Source: Callaeas wilsoni
Lineage: Eukaryota; Chordata; Aves; Passeriformes; Callaeidae
Direction of reading: 5' to 3'
NCBI GenBank assembly: GCA_013398955.1
Contig: VWPU01012176.1
Location: 1 to 64,000, forward strand
Length of the DNA stretch: 64,000 nt
Under the pieces are notes generated by a model. That model made no database searches. It saw only the letters and a program-made list of their open reading frames with translations, and was not told the DNA's origin. Shown one piece after another: positions 48,839 to 63,630 of the stretch. How positions within the stretch are numbered: the stretch's first letter is position 1; each line of letters begins with the position of its first letter. Made by a program: the position numbers and the translations under genes.

Positions 48839-48851
48839 CCCCCCCCCCCCC
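48839..48851. repeat. C13 homopolymer
   Basis: Thirteen consecutive C in otherwise AT-rich DNA. Its length is liable to sequencing error. Confidence 0.95.
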
Positions 48852-49125
48852 ATCATGTGGACTAACGTAATAGAGCCTGCAGTCATATGACTGTAATTTT
48901 GATATGATTCCAGCGGACATCAAAATTTATTATGTCAAAGTTGTTAAAAGAAAAAATGCTGCAAGGAAGCATAATTACTGACTGTCTTTCTACAGACCAT
49001 ATTAGCTTGCATATGACCATTGTCTGTAAATAAAAAATAGGTTTTGATGGATTTTATTAAGAAAAGACTGAATTTCATTTGAGCTTTTCCTATCTTGTGT
49101 ACATGACAGTCTTGACAACTGTGTA

Positions 49126-49153
49126 CCGATCGTTATGTTCTTATAACAATCGG
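49126..49153. repeat. Inverted repeat, 11-bp arms with 6-bp loop
   Basis: CCGATCGTTAT and ATAACAATCGG are reverse complements apart from one C/T transition, around GTTCTT. It could form a hairpin; no transposon or RNA gene is evident around it. Confidence 0.7.
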
Positions 49154-52100
49154 GTAAGAGACTGATCAATTGAAGACATAATAAATTAAAGGTTTAATAA
49201 TGTTGCTTGTCAAGGTATTACTAGCTAAATAAGATCTGGCTTGTAATTTATCTGGTATATTTATATTAAGTGGGAATTACACTTAGAGATTTGTATAATT
49301 GACTTGCTTTGCAGCTTTTAAAAAAATAGATTAACTTTTAAATTGTGTGTTATTTGCTGTAAATAACAATGATTAGTTTGGTTCAGGCATAGGATGAGGG
49401 AACCAACAAAGTGGAACAAGAACCCTTGTCAGACGAGCAGCACCATCATCTTTTACAGTTTACGTTGGCGGTTAAATTAAGGGTTTTTCTGTTCCCCATA
49501 GAGAGTTCTTCTCTGGGTTTGCAGTAGAGTTGGTGTGTTCTTAGTGATGTACATTTAAGCTTGGCATTATCAGCAGTTTCCTAAAGCAGCTGTACAACAC
49601 ACAATGTTCTTCTGCATAAGCACTTTGCGGGGAAGGTTACAGAAGCATCCAGAGCCACTCATGAGGAAGCTAACCTTAGGCTAAAGTAAAAGAAGGGCAG
49701 AAGTGTTTTTTTATTGATGATGCACTAACCCACTGGGTTTAAACTATGCCTTCTGGTTGACTACTTGCTTTATTTGAAGCCCGAAACATGAAACTCACTG
49801 ACCAAACATAATAGTAGTCTAGCAATGAGAAAGGTAAATAAAATACATGGAGTTTTTATCCTTCAGTACTTCCGTTGTCCTTGTTGGAGTTGCAGCTAAG
49901 GAGCTTTACACAATCCGAACAGGTGCTGGTGTTGGAAGAAATTAGAGCAGCGGATGGGGTTTGGTTTTTTCTTTTGGAGAGAAGTCAACTTCTGTTGCAG
50001 GTGTAAGTTTTGAAAAATATGAACACGAAGCAGACTGTGTGTAACTGTACCATCAATTAAGTTGGTTTAATAGCATTTCAACTTGTTGTTAATAAAGCAA
50101 ACATTTACTAATCTTATCTCTTGTAAGCAGGAAGGAAGTTACAGTGCACAGTAATGCACACTGCTGTCAGGAAAAGTGGTTTATAATATCATATGATATA
50201 ATTTGCAGTGAAGCAAAACCAGCAAATTGCTATGTGGGAGCACTCTTTATCCTCTTGATTTAACTTCTTTCCCTCCCTTCCCCCTTGCTAGCTTTGTTGT
50301 CGTTGTTGTTCATTTCCCTAGTTTTCTGCATCCTTAGCATTTCCTTCTGTAATCTGCGTGGATATCAGCAGCCTGGATGTTCCAAGATCATACCACTGAA
50401 AAACTGATAAGATGGAGGATAAATGGTGTGAACTCTCCTTCCCTTGGGTTTTTTTCTTTGCCTTCTCCCTGGATTGAGCTACTTTGAGGAGCAATCAGCA
50501 TTAATGTTTAATTGTACTCCAAGGAATGCTTTGGTATCATCAAGACTGATAAATGATGGTCTGAAGAATGAGGGCACTTGCTGAAAATTTTGTCTGTCAG
50601 TTCTAAAAAGTTGAATATTACTGATTGATTTTCCTGTCTCACATATCTTCCCCTCTTGACCTTGAATCTTCTTGTACCCATCTCAGTACTGCCCGATGAG
50701 AAGAAGGCTCTTTGCTTTTAAGAGAAGCCTAATTCTTGACTAAATGGAGATTCTTAACATGATGATTAGGTCCCTAAACAAGCAAACTTCCTGGAGCTGT
50801 TATATGCTTAGCAATTCACAAGTCAGCCTGCTAATATTTAAATATACCTAACTTTGGAATTCTGTTAAAAATTAATAGCCAAGAGAGTGCAGGAGGAGTT
50901 TGGAGTGCTGGATCACAATTGCTGCCGTTTCCCGCTGCTGTTGTGTCAAAGAGAATGAATTGCTGATTAATTCTATAGTTTTGCGTGCAATAGTGAGTTC
51001 TGAAAACATTCCCCACCTCCTTTGTCTGGAAACGATCCCATAGTCTGCTGACATTTGAAAGAATATACAGCTTATCTGTTGTGAAGTCCACTGAAAAATA
51101 ATTTACTATTCACATGTTAAATATAGGGGCAGTTGGTCTTTTTATACTACTGCAGTAATTCTGTGAGGAAAATTTCAATGACGAAAATGAAAAAAAGTTA
51201 AAATAGTCATAATTTACTGCTTTAGTCTGCAGGGCAGCTGTTTTCTGCCTCCATCTGTATTCTAATAAGTCTTTTAAATGAAGAGATTTATGAGATTATT
51301 TTAATTTTGATGTCTTTTTAATGCTTCATGCATTTTAAATACAACCTTTTAATAGTTTTTGAGAGTGAAGAATTTAATTTTATTTTATACTGCAGAAATA
51401 AATGTATTCTCAGGAGACCGCACCATTATTACTGCTTTTTAAACTTTTTTTTAAAGCCCACCATGTCTGGCATATACTGCTATAGTATCAACCAGCAGTG
51501 CTACACTTAGCATCCAATGCAAAGCAGCATTGGAGTTGGAGGCACACTCTGGCTAGTAAGGATACTTGAACAAAAAACCGACAAAACTCTGCGTGCTGTG
51601 GGCAGCAACCTGTTCGTAGAGTTGCACAGGATGCTCATGCTGTAAAGGTAGGATTCTGAATTCTCTGAATGCAGCAGAATAGGCGTGGTTGTGCTGTGTT
51701 AGGTACCTGCCTGTCCCCACTGCGTGCTGCTGCTGCAGTGTGTCAAGGCCAAGCCCCAGAGAGGCTGCATGGCTCTGTGGTGGAACAGCCCCAGCCACCT
51801 GCCTGGGGCCATCTCTCAGCCGTACAGGAGTCTGGTTCTTCCTTAACTTATACAGGACTCCCCTCTGCAAAATCTCGGTGCCTTGTACTTTTGCTTTGGA
51901 TGCAAGCTGGTACAGCAGGCATATTTTGCATAAGAGCAGAATAAAATGTATTAAAAGCTTTAAAGAAGTAGAAGGGAGTGGCAGACTCTTGCCTAATTTT
52001 AGCCATCTGAAAATGAAGTATTAAGCTAGTCATAGATCTTTTCAGAGTGTAGGTAGTGGGCCTTGCTTGGAAGGGCATGGTGCATGTTTTAAATGTGGCT

Positions 52101-55100
52101 GGGAAATGTAAAGCAGCTGAAGACTGGCAGCGAGGAGAGTGGTGGGTAACACAGAGGCTGGCAGGGCACAAACAGTGCAATCAGGGGCAGGTCTGTGCTG
52201 CTGCCTACATAGTCCTACCTCTGTAGTCTTAAAAGCAGTAGCAGGAGTGGCTCTGCAGCTGGCACCTGTTCCCGTAGCCCTCAGTATTGTCGTGGTTGGC
52301 ATGTCTAATTACTATATAATAAAATCTATCTTTGTAACAGTGTTTGAGAGAGCCTGTGCTCTTCAGGCTCCATCAGTTCTGTTTGCTGCAGAGGGCACAG
52401 GACTTAGCTCCACGCCGGTGCCATGCTTAGCTAACTTCTGTGCAGGTACCTGGGGAGTGTGCGAATACAGCACTTGGAGCCACTGTTGCTGTAGTGACTC
52501 TCACGAATGCTCTGCTCTCAGGCATAAGAACTGTTCTTGTCCTCCTGAAATACTTTGGTTGAGATTTGCCTAGGTCCAAGCTGTTAGGCACATGAGATGT
52601 CAGGGAAGAACCCTAAGTATTTTGAAAGAACATCTTCCAAATCACGCTTTCTACCTTACCTTTCAGGAGAAAATTGGATGGGAACTTAGGAGAGCCATTG
52701 GTATTTCATAATTAAAACAACTTCATTAAGCTCAGGAAACGTTTTATCTGCAACTGTTAAAAGCTCACAGAGGAAAGGAGGAAAGACCATATTTTCTTCC
52801 AAAGGGCCTACATGTCTGGCCAGTGTTGAAAATAGCATGAGATAGAAACTTGGCCTGAAGTGATAGACTGGTCTTCTGTGCCATTCTTATGAGTAGTCTT
52901 GTCACTGTGAGATGATTTAGGTTGGTAAGGCCATAGTGTGCAACTTTACAAGAGTAAAGATCAGCAATGGGAACTCATATTTAAATGAGTAAAATCTGAG
53001 AGAAAATTGTATTTGCTCTGTGGTCACATTACAGAAATGGAAATTTCCGCATGACTAGCTGCTCACGGCACCTAGAAGTCCTGCTTCACAGGCATCTGTG
53101 ACAGCAGGTACCTGGATCAATCAGTGACACCAAAAATACAAATCATGATGTTTTTATCATGAAATACAACTGCTAAATATCTCAGTCAACTGAATGTCCC
53201 TTTTTTGGTACTAATTCCTCAGTTGTGGTATTTCAGGCTTCTGAGATTTCTAGAAGGTTAAAACAGAAGGCTTGGAAAAAGTAATCTGGTAATTATCAGA
53301 GAAGGAATAAAATAGGAAGTGAGTAAAAGCAGGCAAGAGCCAGTATCTATCTTTCCAGCTGGTTCTCCATATTTTGAGCATTTCTGCCTTGATCTGCCTT
53401 GTGTTAGTCAGGCTAAAGCAACAATCTCGTCTGTGCATGCATGTGAAATTTCAACTACCACACTTTAGGTTTGTAATTAAGAAATTAATTAAAATACTGT
53501 ACAGCTTACTGCACAGTCTGTCAAGAGAAGGGCAGTTTACAAGATTTTCCACATGTGTGCTATAAATTCAGTGCTACAGATATACAGAATCATATTCACA
53601 CTGACGTTAAATTTCTCCTCCTCCTGCAGAGGAGTATCATGAAAAAGTATTGTGAAGGACTGGTAATAAACTAACTTTCTCAGCAGAAACCAAACCAGTA
53701 AGAATGAACTTTTTAACACGGAAAGACTAAATGTGGAATCTGAGGAGAGAGGAACAAAGAAATGTAAAAAACCAAACCAACAAACAACCCCCAAATTTCT
53801 GAATTTGTCTGCAGTTTCCTGAGGTTACTCATGAGCTGCTGTTAACCTTCTGTTGATGACCCTTCAATTGCAGTATGTTAGGATTCAGAGGTACAAGTCC
53901 GAAAGTTGTAATTCAGTTTTGTACCATTACTGGATCCAGTGATACCATTGCCAGTTACGTATTGTAACACCTGCAATTTCATTGTCTACAGAATTGAGTT
54001 TAAGTTAGCTGAAGACACTGAAAAAGACACGTTTTTGCAGTTTCCAGGTTGAGACTGGTTTCACTTTGATTAAAATTATTTCCCCCTTTTATGTGTTACC
54101 AGGCAAAATAATGGAGAAATACTTGAGGTAATACTGCTTAGTAAAGTAGTCTCTCGTAATGTTTAAGGTAACTTTTTGGAGAACAATGTGCATGGAAATA
54201 TTGGCATAAAACTTCACTTCCCATGTTTCCAGTAATGAAGATAAGAAAGAAAGAAGGCAAAAAGAAGATCTGTAAATTAGTACTGAGTGCTATTAGTGAA
54301 ACTTTCTCTCAGTTGCCCTGTTAAAACTGTCAGGTGTATGTGCCTGCCTTGAGAGATACAGCCAGAAATCATGCTGCAAAGGCCAGAGAAAAAGCAAAAT
54401 AAGGTAGTACCAATAGGAATATTTAAATTAAAAAAAACCCAGAAATTGTGGCAGACAAAATCAGATATTAACCTCTTGTATCTTCTTGTTATCAACAGGA
54501 ATTGAATTAAATTTTGCAGTATAGGGAATTATTGATCTCTTTTTCAAGGAAGCGTCATCAGAGTGTTGAAGCTTTTGTAGATTTCTCAAGAAATGCTAAG
54601 CATGTGAATTGGGATAACCACCTCAAATACAAGGGGGCTCTTACCTTCCCAGTGCATCTCAGTAAGCAACAGAGTTGAATGATGCCACTCCTGGAGACTG
54701 CACTGGAGGAAGCTGATAAATTGTTACAGGAAGGGCATTGGTGTTAAACTGAAATCTGCCGCCTGTGTGGAAGTCAATTAATGGCTGGAATTACTTCTCT
54801 TTGTGAGTTACAGCAGTGTGCCATAGGGCAGACTTTTACCTTTTGAGTGAAACCGTACTGCAACCAAACACCATCTCTGACTCCCTGAAAATTCCCCCTA
54901 GACTGTTTGGAAATCGTGCTGCTCTCAATACTGCTGCATAAAATGTCCTAAAACAGTCAGGCAAATTTCAACACCCGAGTGGGGGATTCTGTACTTGGTA
55001 GCATAGATAAACTGGTCTGTTTTTGTTGAAGTGACACTGATGTGTAAGAGGGGAATTGAGAGCTCCTTCTGTGAGGGTGTTCCAGTGGATGCCAGGACAC

Positions 55101-57866
55101 AGGCAGATGCCAGAATTGGTTTTATTTGATCATTCTTTATTTTTGCTTGAATATTGAGCTTTTGCTGTTCCAGAGTCTATATACTTGCTATTAGAGTTCT
55201 GTGTACCACCATGATATCTGTCAATATTAAGACATACATAGAAAGAAAAGAAACAATAAAATGCAATATCAGATGTATTAGCATATAGACTGCATAGAAA
55301 GTTGAGGGGAAATAGGGATCATCCCATCTTTGGGTCCAGAACTCTTGCTTCTTCTCTCACAGGAGAAAGTATAGAAATAGATTAGGAACAGAATCTTGCT
55401 TTTTTCCTCAAATGCTGGGAAATACAAACTGGCTGAAGTATCTTCATTCTCGCTTGGAACATCTGGGGAAGTCAGAAGGAAGGCTATTATGACACAAGGG
55501 CTAACACTGCTGCTGATGCATGGTTCTTACTGGATCAATGCCTTGATTGCTGAAGACTGATTATAATTTATTGTTAAATTCATGTACGAAATGCATAATG
55601 CAGGAAATGGTAGAGTATTGTGTGTTTTCTGCAACTTGCAAAGCTCTAAGTGACTTAGCACCTGCCTGCTTCAAGAAACTGCCTTTCCTCCTTTGTCTGG
55701 CTTTTAGTTTGGATCAGTTGGCTGTTTGACTTGCTGTGAGGGGAGGAAAGGTTCAAATGATAAAGTGATCTCTTCAAGGCTCTCTTTATTTTGGAATACT
55801 TTTGCCTTCCATCAGGGCTCTTACTGACTTAGATGCTTACTCAGTAAGTGGCAAAAGAGAGAGAAGTTGTCAGGAACTGTTTATCGTGTATCTGCTTGCT
55901 GTGAATATGATTCAAAAGCTCCACTTTGGGTTTGATGAACTTCTTTTTGGAGCTTTTTAAGGCCAAAATACTCCCAAGAAAATCAAATCCCATCCTAGAT
56001 AATGAAATATAAATGAACACATTGAACATCAGAAACTTGATAGCTATTTGTGGAACAGTTGAGGGGCCTTTGTTAAGTACTACACTCTTCACTACATTAC
56101 AAGATGTATTTATTTCATTTGCATTTAATAATGCAGTAAAGATGATGCCTGAAACGCTGAAGTACAATGAGGAATTACTAGTGTTCTGCAAGCAAGGTAA
56201 AGGCACTATGTATGATTGCCCCAGAGTATATGCAAGATATGGAAAATTAAATGAAATAAATAAAAAGTGGCAGATGACTAGGTTCTGGATATTGCTAGGT
56301 GAATTTATTAATTGCTAATAGAGCACCAAACCATGAATTACTCAGTCATTGCAATTTTTTCAGTTTTATGAATTTCCTCTTAAATACAGGTTTGTTAGGA
56401 AGGAATCAAACGTCACTGGCCAGTGAATTATACAGAAACAAATTTATACTTGTGAATACTGATTTTCCATAATAAGTTATGACTTTAAAAGGACACTGTC
56501 AAGGTATTTTTCATAGTTTCAGCATGACTTTTTTTGCTGTTGTGTATGATAACCCCTTGTACTCTGGATAAGGAAAACTGTCATATTCATTTCTTCTTTT
56601 TGCTTGATCGTGTGTGACAGAAAATTGTTATTGTTGGTTTTCATACCATACAGTTCCTATATTTCAGTAAAACAAGAGAATATTTTGCTCACTTTAACAT
56701 ATTTATATCATTTAGGTTAGAACTACCTACATATGTAACCAGATACAACTACCTTCTGGTCAGCTTAAGCATGTACTGTTTTTGGGAAAGGCTTTCCTTG
56801 GGAACCTCAGTTGTATCTATTGGTCTTAAACACAGTCCTTGTCCTGCTATAATCATGGAGCTGGACAGATGATGTCTGACCTGTCAAAATCAGTTTCGTG
56901 CTCTTGATGGCCTTTGTAAAGTGGTTCCTGTGCTTGTGGATTCTTATCTTGTATTCCACATTTGATCAGTAAAACATACTTTATAATGGTTCAAAACATA
57001 AACTAATAAAGAAAACCAAGAAACAGCTTGTAGCTCCAAGAACTCAAGTGTATGTGAAAGTACTTCCAGTGCCTTTGGTTTCATGTGAAAGGTCGTTTTT
57101 ACTTTACTGTCCTGAGAGTAAAATAAAGCTGAGTCTAAAATAAATTTTCTGTATTAGTCTTGGCAGCTTTTTCAAACAATAAATGGATAAGTGTCTCTCC
57201 TTGGGGCTAAGCATGGTAAAACTGGGACCTGGGTACACCTTCAAACTTTTATGTTAATATTTATTTTTTTAGAAATGCATGCAGAAAGCAGTGTCATAGG
57301 TCTTGGTGTGCTGCACTGTATGTTTCTAATACAGGTTTTCATTTAAGCATGATACTGTGTTGGTTGCTTAATATGCAGTGTCATAAAATGCAAGCTTTTC
57401 CTTTTGATTCAGTTTTTCATGCTGTGATCAGGAGGTTAAAAGGTAAAGCAGTTTTAAATATAAAGAAAGGATTTTCTGCTTTTTGTTTCTATATCTGCCT
57501 AGTTTTGGGCATGATCATGTGTTTCAAATATTGCTTTTTAAGCTACTCAGATGTTTGTAGAAAACACCATTAACAGTGCCTGCTTTAGGTCTTGTCTGGC
57601 TGAACTATATGCAACCAGCTCTTGTCTTTTTCCCTTGTATGTCATATTGTAATGCCAAAATAAGGGTAGAATGCGGTCTTTCCTGCACCATCCAGTCAGT
57701 GCCTGCCCTGCCAACAGTCTGTTCTCTTCTTGCAGCAAAAGGTGTGTTGCTAATCCTGGCCTCCTTTGTCCAGGCTGTACCTGGGCAGCCACAGGGAGCC
57801 CTGCCAAGGTGATGAGCTGTGAGTTGTTGCCAAGAAGCCCAGCATGTCTCTGGAAACAGACAAGTA

Positions 57867-57990
57867 CTAAAGGCCAAATTTTTAAAGGTGTGAGTTAGGC
57901 ACCTACAAGCACTTGGGGGCACCTCACAGGAGTTGAGAAAAAGGATCCTAAGATACCTAAATAGATAGAGCCTGTCTGTAAGATTCTGTC
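57867..57990. mobile_element. Possible ancient MITE-like remnant
   Basis: GGCCAAATTTTTAAAGGTGT, GAGTTAGGCACCTAC and a later CCTAAGATACCTAAAT recall the arm sequences of palindromic sauropsid repeats with a 'TTAGGCACCTA' motif. Very decayed, from memory only. Confidence 0.3.
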
Positions 57991-60900
57991 TCCAGATCTT
58001 TCATAGCCCAGATCAGATCTAGATATGTGACAGAGCCAGAGTGAACCTCTCCCCAGTTTCTGCATGAAACTGAAAAGTTGTTGGATTCACTTCTTCAGGA
58101 GAATTAATGTGTTGTTATAAATTTGTGTATTTAAATGAAGAATAATGTAGCCTGAATTGGAGATTCTATTTGTGTGGGGAATGTGAACAGCTTCAAGATG
58201 AGTAGGACTGAACTTCAGGAAGTATTATTAGTAACTTAATTTGAGGGTCACATAAAACATCGGGTGGGATCTGTTTCATTAGGGGCATTGCAAATACTTA
58301 ACAAGGCTGTCTCTTTACCTTATCTCACTGTTTCTTTTCCTTGAATCTTTCTGAATGGGCTGAATTGCAGTATTACTTGGATTGCCAGTGTGATAAAGCC
58401 AAGCTGTATTCCAACAGCTGTATATGGCATTTCTCCAAGCTAATTTTAGGATGGAGAAATTCCTTTTTCAGCAGTCAGTTCTTTTCCATGATCAACTGAA
58501 AAGCTGATGAGAAAAGGAGAGCTAGTAGGTGTGGAGGGCTGGCACTAGCATGACACAGAAAAGCACAGGGGTTACATGCAGCTCTCAGAGAAGATGTGAA
58601 TACAATTTTACATGAATGACATAGAAACATGACTTTCAAGACTAGTTAAGTGCTTGTATCTAATTTCATGTAGCACTTTGGGCCTAAACATAATTTTTCA
58701 TAAGCAAATTGCATCTGAAATGGCATGAGAACAGGATATTGCAGTGCAGTAATTCATGGCAGAAAGGGGCCATATGATCCTTTTCAGGAATGCCTTCACA
58801 GGTTATGTTGCCTGTGTTAGGAATAACCTGCTAGTCTCTCTGTTGGACACCACCTGAGTGTGTATGGACAGTTGATCTGTCCCTGCACTGTGGAAAACTG
58901 CTGTAGACAATCTACTGGATGGTTACTCTTGAGGGTTTTTTTGGTTTAAAGAAGGTGGATGTGTTCTGAAGATTTTGTTCTTTGAAGCCTTATCTTACAA
59001 AAAAAAGTTTAACCAAGTCAGTTTTTTAAAATCACCGTGTTAGTCATCCCAGTGATTATATGAGGAACATTTCAGGAGTGTTTCACATACCATCAGCCCT
59101 TGGCTCGTAATAACAATGAGGGTGAAGTATTAAAAACTGTGTGCTCATAAAGACAGACATGACTGCACTGTTACATAGAGAGATCATCTCAGTATTTGCT
59201 GTTGAATATATCTTTGCATTAATTCAGCTCGTTTCTGAGACAACACACTGGAAGAAAACATAATTTGAATTAATTATTTGCGCATATGGCATATGCCTGA
59301 TGTCAGCTAATGCTGCATTAAGGATAGGCATGCTGGGCACACATTAAATAATAGAGTAAATATTTGTATTGTTTATGATAAACTAGTTCCTTATGCAGAT
59401 CTTCTTTCTTTGTATCTCAGTAAACATTCCCATTGGGCTTATTTACTGTGATTCATATAGTGCAATATGTTAAGTGTTATAAAAAGTGTGCGTTTAAATC
59501 TAAATTCTGCTGCAAGACCTCACTGTGTTTTCAGAGCAATTGATGGTTTAGTAACACTTTAAAATAACATTGAAACCATTATGGCACCTTATTATTATAT
59601 GAAATGTCTTGTTAACATTAATCACAAAGGTTCATTTTGTGTCAGAAATACTTTTATAGAAGTTCCATTGTGATCCAACTGTAATGAAACATACATTTAT
59701 CTCAATATGTTTTGAAATATTCATGTCAAGTGATTATTTTAGGAAAGAGAATTAGATGCCTTAAAATTGTGCAGCAGTTGAAGAAAGAAGGATTCTAAAA
59801 AAGAAATCACCCAAAAACTACAACCTCCAAACCAACAACATCCACTAAAAAAAAAAAATGCTAAAATCAAGGACCCTCAGTAAGAAATTTAGGCACAAAC
59901 CCTTGCCCTAATGAACATAAAAATATGAACAAATTCTCTAGTTTTAGAGGATGGGAGAAGGCAAGAGTAGAGGTCTGAAAAGTCCATTAAATTTGGAGAG
60001 AAATCTTGATTTGAGCTTGGTTTGCTACTGTTGATGAGGTCTTTTAGATCTTAAGGAGGTCTAGTACCGGAATGGAGAGGCTGAAACCTAATGGGATGGC
60101 ATGTGTTTTTCACACTTTGTCTGCCCCAGCTGCAGATGGTTATTCCAAAGTGGCATTTAGGTGAGCCTTCCAGTGTTGACTAGCCTGGTGCAATTGTCAG
60201 ATGCATCCTTTAGCAGCTGTCCTGTTGCGTCTGATTTGCAGATGCTCGTGCAGGCTGATGTGCTGGGCTCAGAGAAAATGGTCAGGCTGCTTTGCTGTCC
60301 TGTCTGAGAAAGGGCTGATGTTGTGATGTAGGGTTGCTGTATACAGGGACAGTAGCCCTTTGTCAAGGATTTCCCAAGCTAGCAGATATCCAGAAATCTG
60401 GTGAGTGACTCAAACTGAAAGGAGGCAAGTTACTATTACAGGCAAGTGTCTTTCCCTCACATTGGCACGCCAGGTATGCTGGATGGAGCTGATTGGTGGG
60501 GATGGGCCACACTCTCTGGGCTGCCTGTCCAAGAGTTCTTCCGCAGCCGGGCGGGTGCATATGGCAGGGGCTCAGTCTACCAGCATCTGTTATCTTTGTT
60601 GGCAGTGGCTCTCAGGAAAATAAGCTCAAGAATCCAGGAGAGGCCTTTCCCCTTTTGCGGAAAGATGGTGTGGGAGCTTAAGTTACAAGATAAATTAGTG
60701 GATGTGTTTGTGTCTCTTGCTCTCCTGAAGATCACGATACTGTGTGTGAATGTTGATGTGAACTCTGGTATAATCACGCCTTCACCACTCCCTCTTATTT
60801 CTGTATGTATATTTTCAAATGTGTAATATTTTACAATGTGTTTATCAGAAAATGCTGCCTGACAGAACATGTGTCTAGAGACTGAGACAAAATACCAGAA

Positions 60901-63520
60901 ATGACAATTCCCAAACAAAACAGTAATAAATCCAGCAGTATTATTTACTTATTAAGAAAAGAATAAGCATTAAAACAGGAGCAGTGCTATGATAAACTTG
61001 ACTGCAGACTCTGCGCTCCAGCCTTGTAAATAAGATTTAGAAACAGTATAACTGTTTGGCAAATACATTATTGAACTCATAATGTATAGATGTATAGATG
61101 AATGCAACCTTCCCCTTCTCCATTATTGGGTCCCTCTTTTTCCTGGGCTGATACTCTTTAGTATATTGACATCAGTATCACCACATGTGCCTAAGATCTC
61201 CTACATTCTCAAAGAGCAGTAGAGCCATTAGACTTCCAATTAATACAAACAACAAAAGGTTCCTGATAACTAGCTTGCTTTTCACTTTACAGGCAGAATG
61301 ATGACAGGTGTAAGGAGAGGTTTGTGATGTTTACTACTAATCCAGAAATACTACAGTGAGAAAGAATTCTGCATTTGAGAGACAATTATCCTAAAATGGC
61401 CAAGGTGTTAACTGTTAATCATTCCACCTTCCCAAGAGCTTTTGAGCTGTTCAAGATCCACAGCACACATTTGGCAAGGCAGACGTAGTTCTAAATCACT
61501 TCTGCAATCTATGAATTTTGGAAGAAGAGATCACTTTTGCAGTATGAAGCCATCTCCAGAGGGCTGTGCATGATGGCTTTTCTGAATTTGATACTTCTGA
61601 AGGAGGAGGAATAGGAAAAAACATTCCCTGATACCTGGGCATAAGAGTAGGGAGTTTTAGGTATGGGAGAGGAGGGGTGTCCATGGATGCCAGAGGCTGA
61701 TCCAGTTTGAGGATAAGCGAAAAACTCTGACATATATGCTGTGTAAACAATCTCTCTGTACTTGGTCTGTGGTGAAGTTGATTGTTTTCTAGTTTTTTGA
61801 TATTTAGCCATGGCTGATATAAGGCTGACAATTATATTGGTTTCCATAATTTATCCTTTATCATCAAAGTACTTTTTCTGTGGGTTTTGTTAAAAACCTT
61901 ATTAGAAATCATCCATCAAGGAAGTTGGGAAATGTGTCCTTACTTCTAAGAATGCATAAAAACAATTGTGTTGGATATCCAAGTAAAATGCTGATGGCAG
62001 TTTTGCACAGGGAGACATTAAACACAGAGCAGTCAGTGTGACTGACCTGGCAAGGCACTGATGTGGACAGCCTTTGGTTTCTGCTTTGCTTCACACCCAG
62101 ATGGGCACTTCGGCTTCTCATAGACATTTCCCTATTTTGCTCACCAGTCAGCCTACGGCACGTGGCCGGCAGAATAGGCACCTCATCAGTTTGTAAAAGA
62201 ATCAGAGTTTGTTATTTAGGGGAAAATGGGGATTAAACTAAAAAAGATTGATTTTTTTTCCAGTGTCATTTGGGACTGACTTACAATAAGATTCTGCTAT
62301 ATTAGACAGTCTTTGCTTCGATTCTTGGCGGCACTAGTTGGATTAGGAATGTCTAGCATGCAACTCAAATCCAGAGATTGTGTGCCAGGTATTAAATAGT
62401 GGCATAAAACTACTAAAAAGTAGGAAAGCTCAGTTAAATAAATGACTTGCTACTTTTTTCAATATGCAGGAATACATTTTGTTGATGGAGGTCTGGATGT
62501 GTTAACGCATTTTCACTTGAGATGAAATGATTTTGTAAAATAATTATCCTAACACATCAGAAATACAGGCAATCAATTTGTATTAAAATATCACAAGTTA
62601 AGGCTCTTTTTAGTGTTACAAATTACCTGTCCTTGGTATATTGTTAGCTAGTTCTTGAATTACAAGAAATTCCTTCTGTGTTATTCTTGATTGGCTAGCT
62701 TTGGTTGGGATGTACAACCACCCAAATGTATATTTATATCTACCAGGGCCCATGATACAGTATATGCTGTTACTCCTTTTTCATCTAGATTTTCACTTTG
62801 GATTAATAACATTTAGTACTTTTTCTCTATAATGCAATTCTGAGCTGTCTTCATGTGCACATCCTGAATGCTGCACCCTGGCTCATACAATGACTGGCAG
62901 CTAAGGGCAGCCTCAGGAGTGGTGATGCACAGCAGAGATGTTGATGTGCCAGTTTTGTGACGCATCTGGTGACTGGTTTGGCCCCTAGGATAAATTTGAG
63001 AGATTGCAGGTTGTCTTCGATTCATTCCTGCTCTAAGACCTCATATGGATGCTTTCTACCAACCCACGTGCATGGGAGAGAGATACACTATGGCTGTTCC
63101 TGCTTTTCACCCAAGATCCAGGTCAGGGGCTGCACCAGTCCTGTACCTTCAGGGGCATGTTCTTGATGCACTGCAGGCATCAGAACCAAGACAATGGGCT
63201 GGGAAATGTAATAACAGACTTTCCAGGGAGTGTGATGGTTCTTAAGACAACCAGGCGTGTCTGCATCAAAGCCAAGTGTTATAGAAAAACATTTGTAGCT
63301 ATTTTTAAGAACTGAGAACAAGTCAGTGAATATAACACAGTAAAAGAGCATAAAAGTAGGAGGCTGTGCACTTCATTCCTGCAGAACAAATGTATGTTTG
63401 ATGACCACGAAGCTGTTTGCGGGAAGCAGGCACAGGCAGGAGCACTTGTGGATGATTTCTGAATTTTGAGAGAAAAGGAGAAATGTAATTTTGTTGAAGT
63501 TTAGCAATTACTTACCATAG
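57991..63520. other. Intronic stretch, nothing recognised
   Basis: AT-rich, with a short A-run near 59849 and a small TGTATAGA duplication near 61083-61100. Chance open frames only. Confidence 0.5.
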
Positions 63521-63630
63521 TTAATTAATCATATAATTAAGTAAAATGAGACCATATTTCTTGAAATGTGTCAGATAATTATGATACATTTTGGTAATTA
63601 TGTGTAATAAAATTAATTAAACATATAATT
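63521..63630. promoter_or_regulatory. TAATTA-rich segment with an 18-bp near-identical direct repeat
   Basis: An 18-mer beginning TTAATTAA and ending CATATAATT occurs at 63521-63538 and 63613-63630, with 17 of 18 bases identical and a 92-bp period. TAATTA and related cores of homeodomain proteins are dense between them. It could be a homeodomain-bound element or just AT-rich sequence. Confidence 0.3.

Larger units (their letters stand above)
45416..57866. other. AT-rich intronic stretch with simple repeats only
   Basis: Contains the GT/TA microsatellite at 48151, the C13 run at 48839 and a hairpin at 49126. A 144-codon + frame at 52139-52573 has a hydrophobic middle but no family likeness. 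No gene is recognised. Confidence 0.5.

Noticed and set aside
52139..52573. 144-codon + strand open frame with a hydrophobic segment
   Set aside because: The frame is uninterrupted, but I see no family likeness, signal peptide design or exon structure; similar short frames occur elsewhere in the GC-richer patches.
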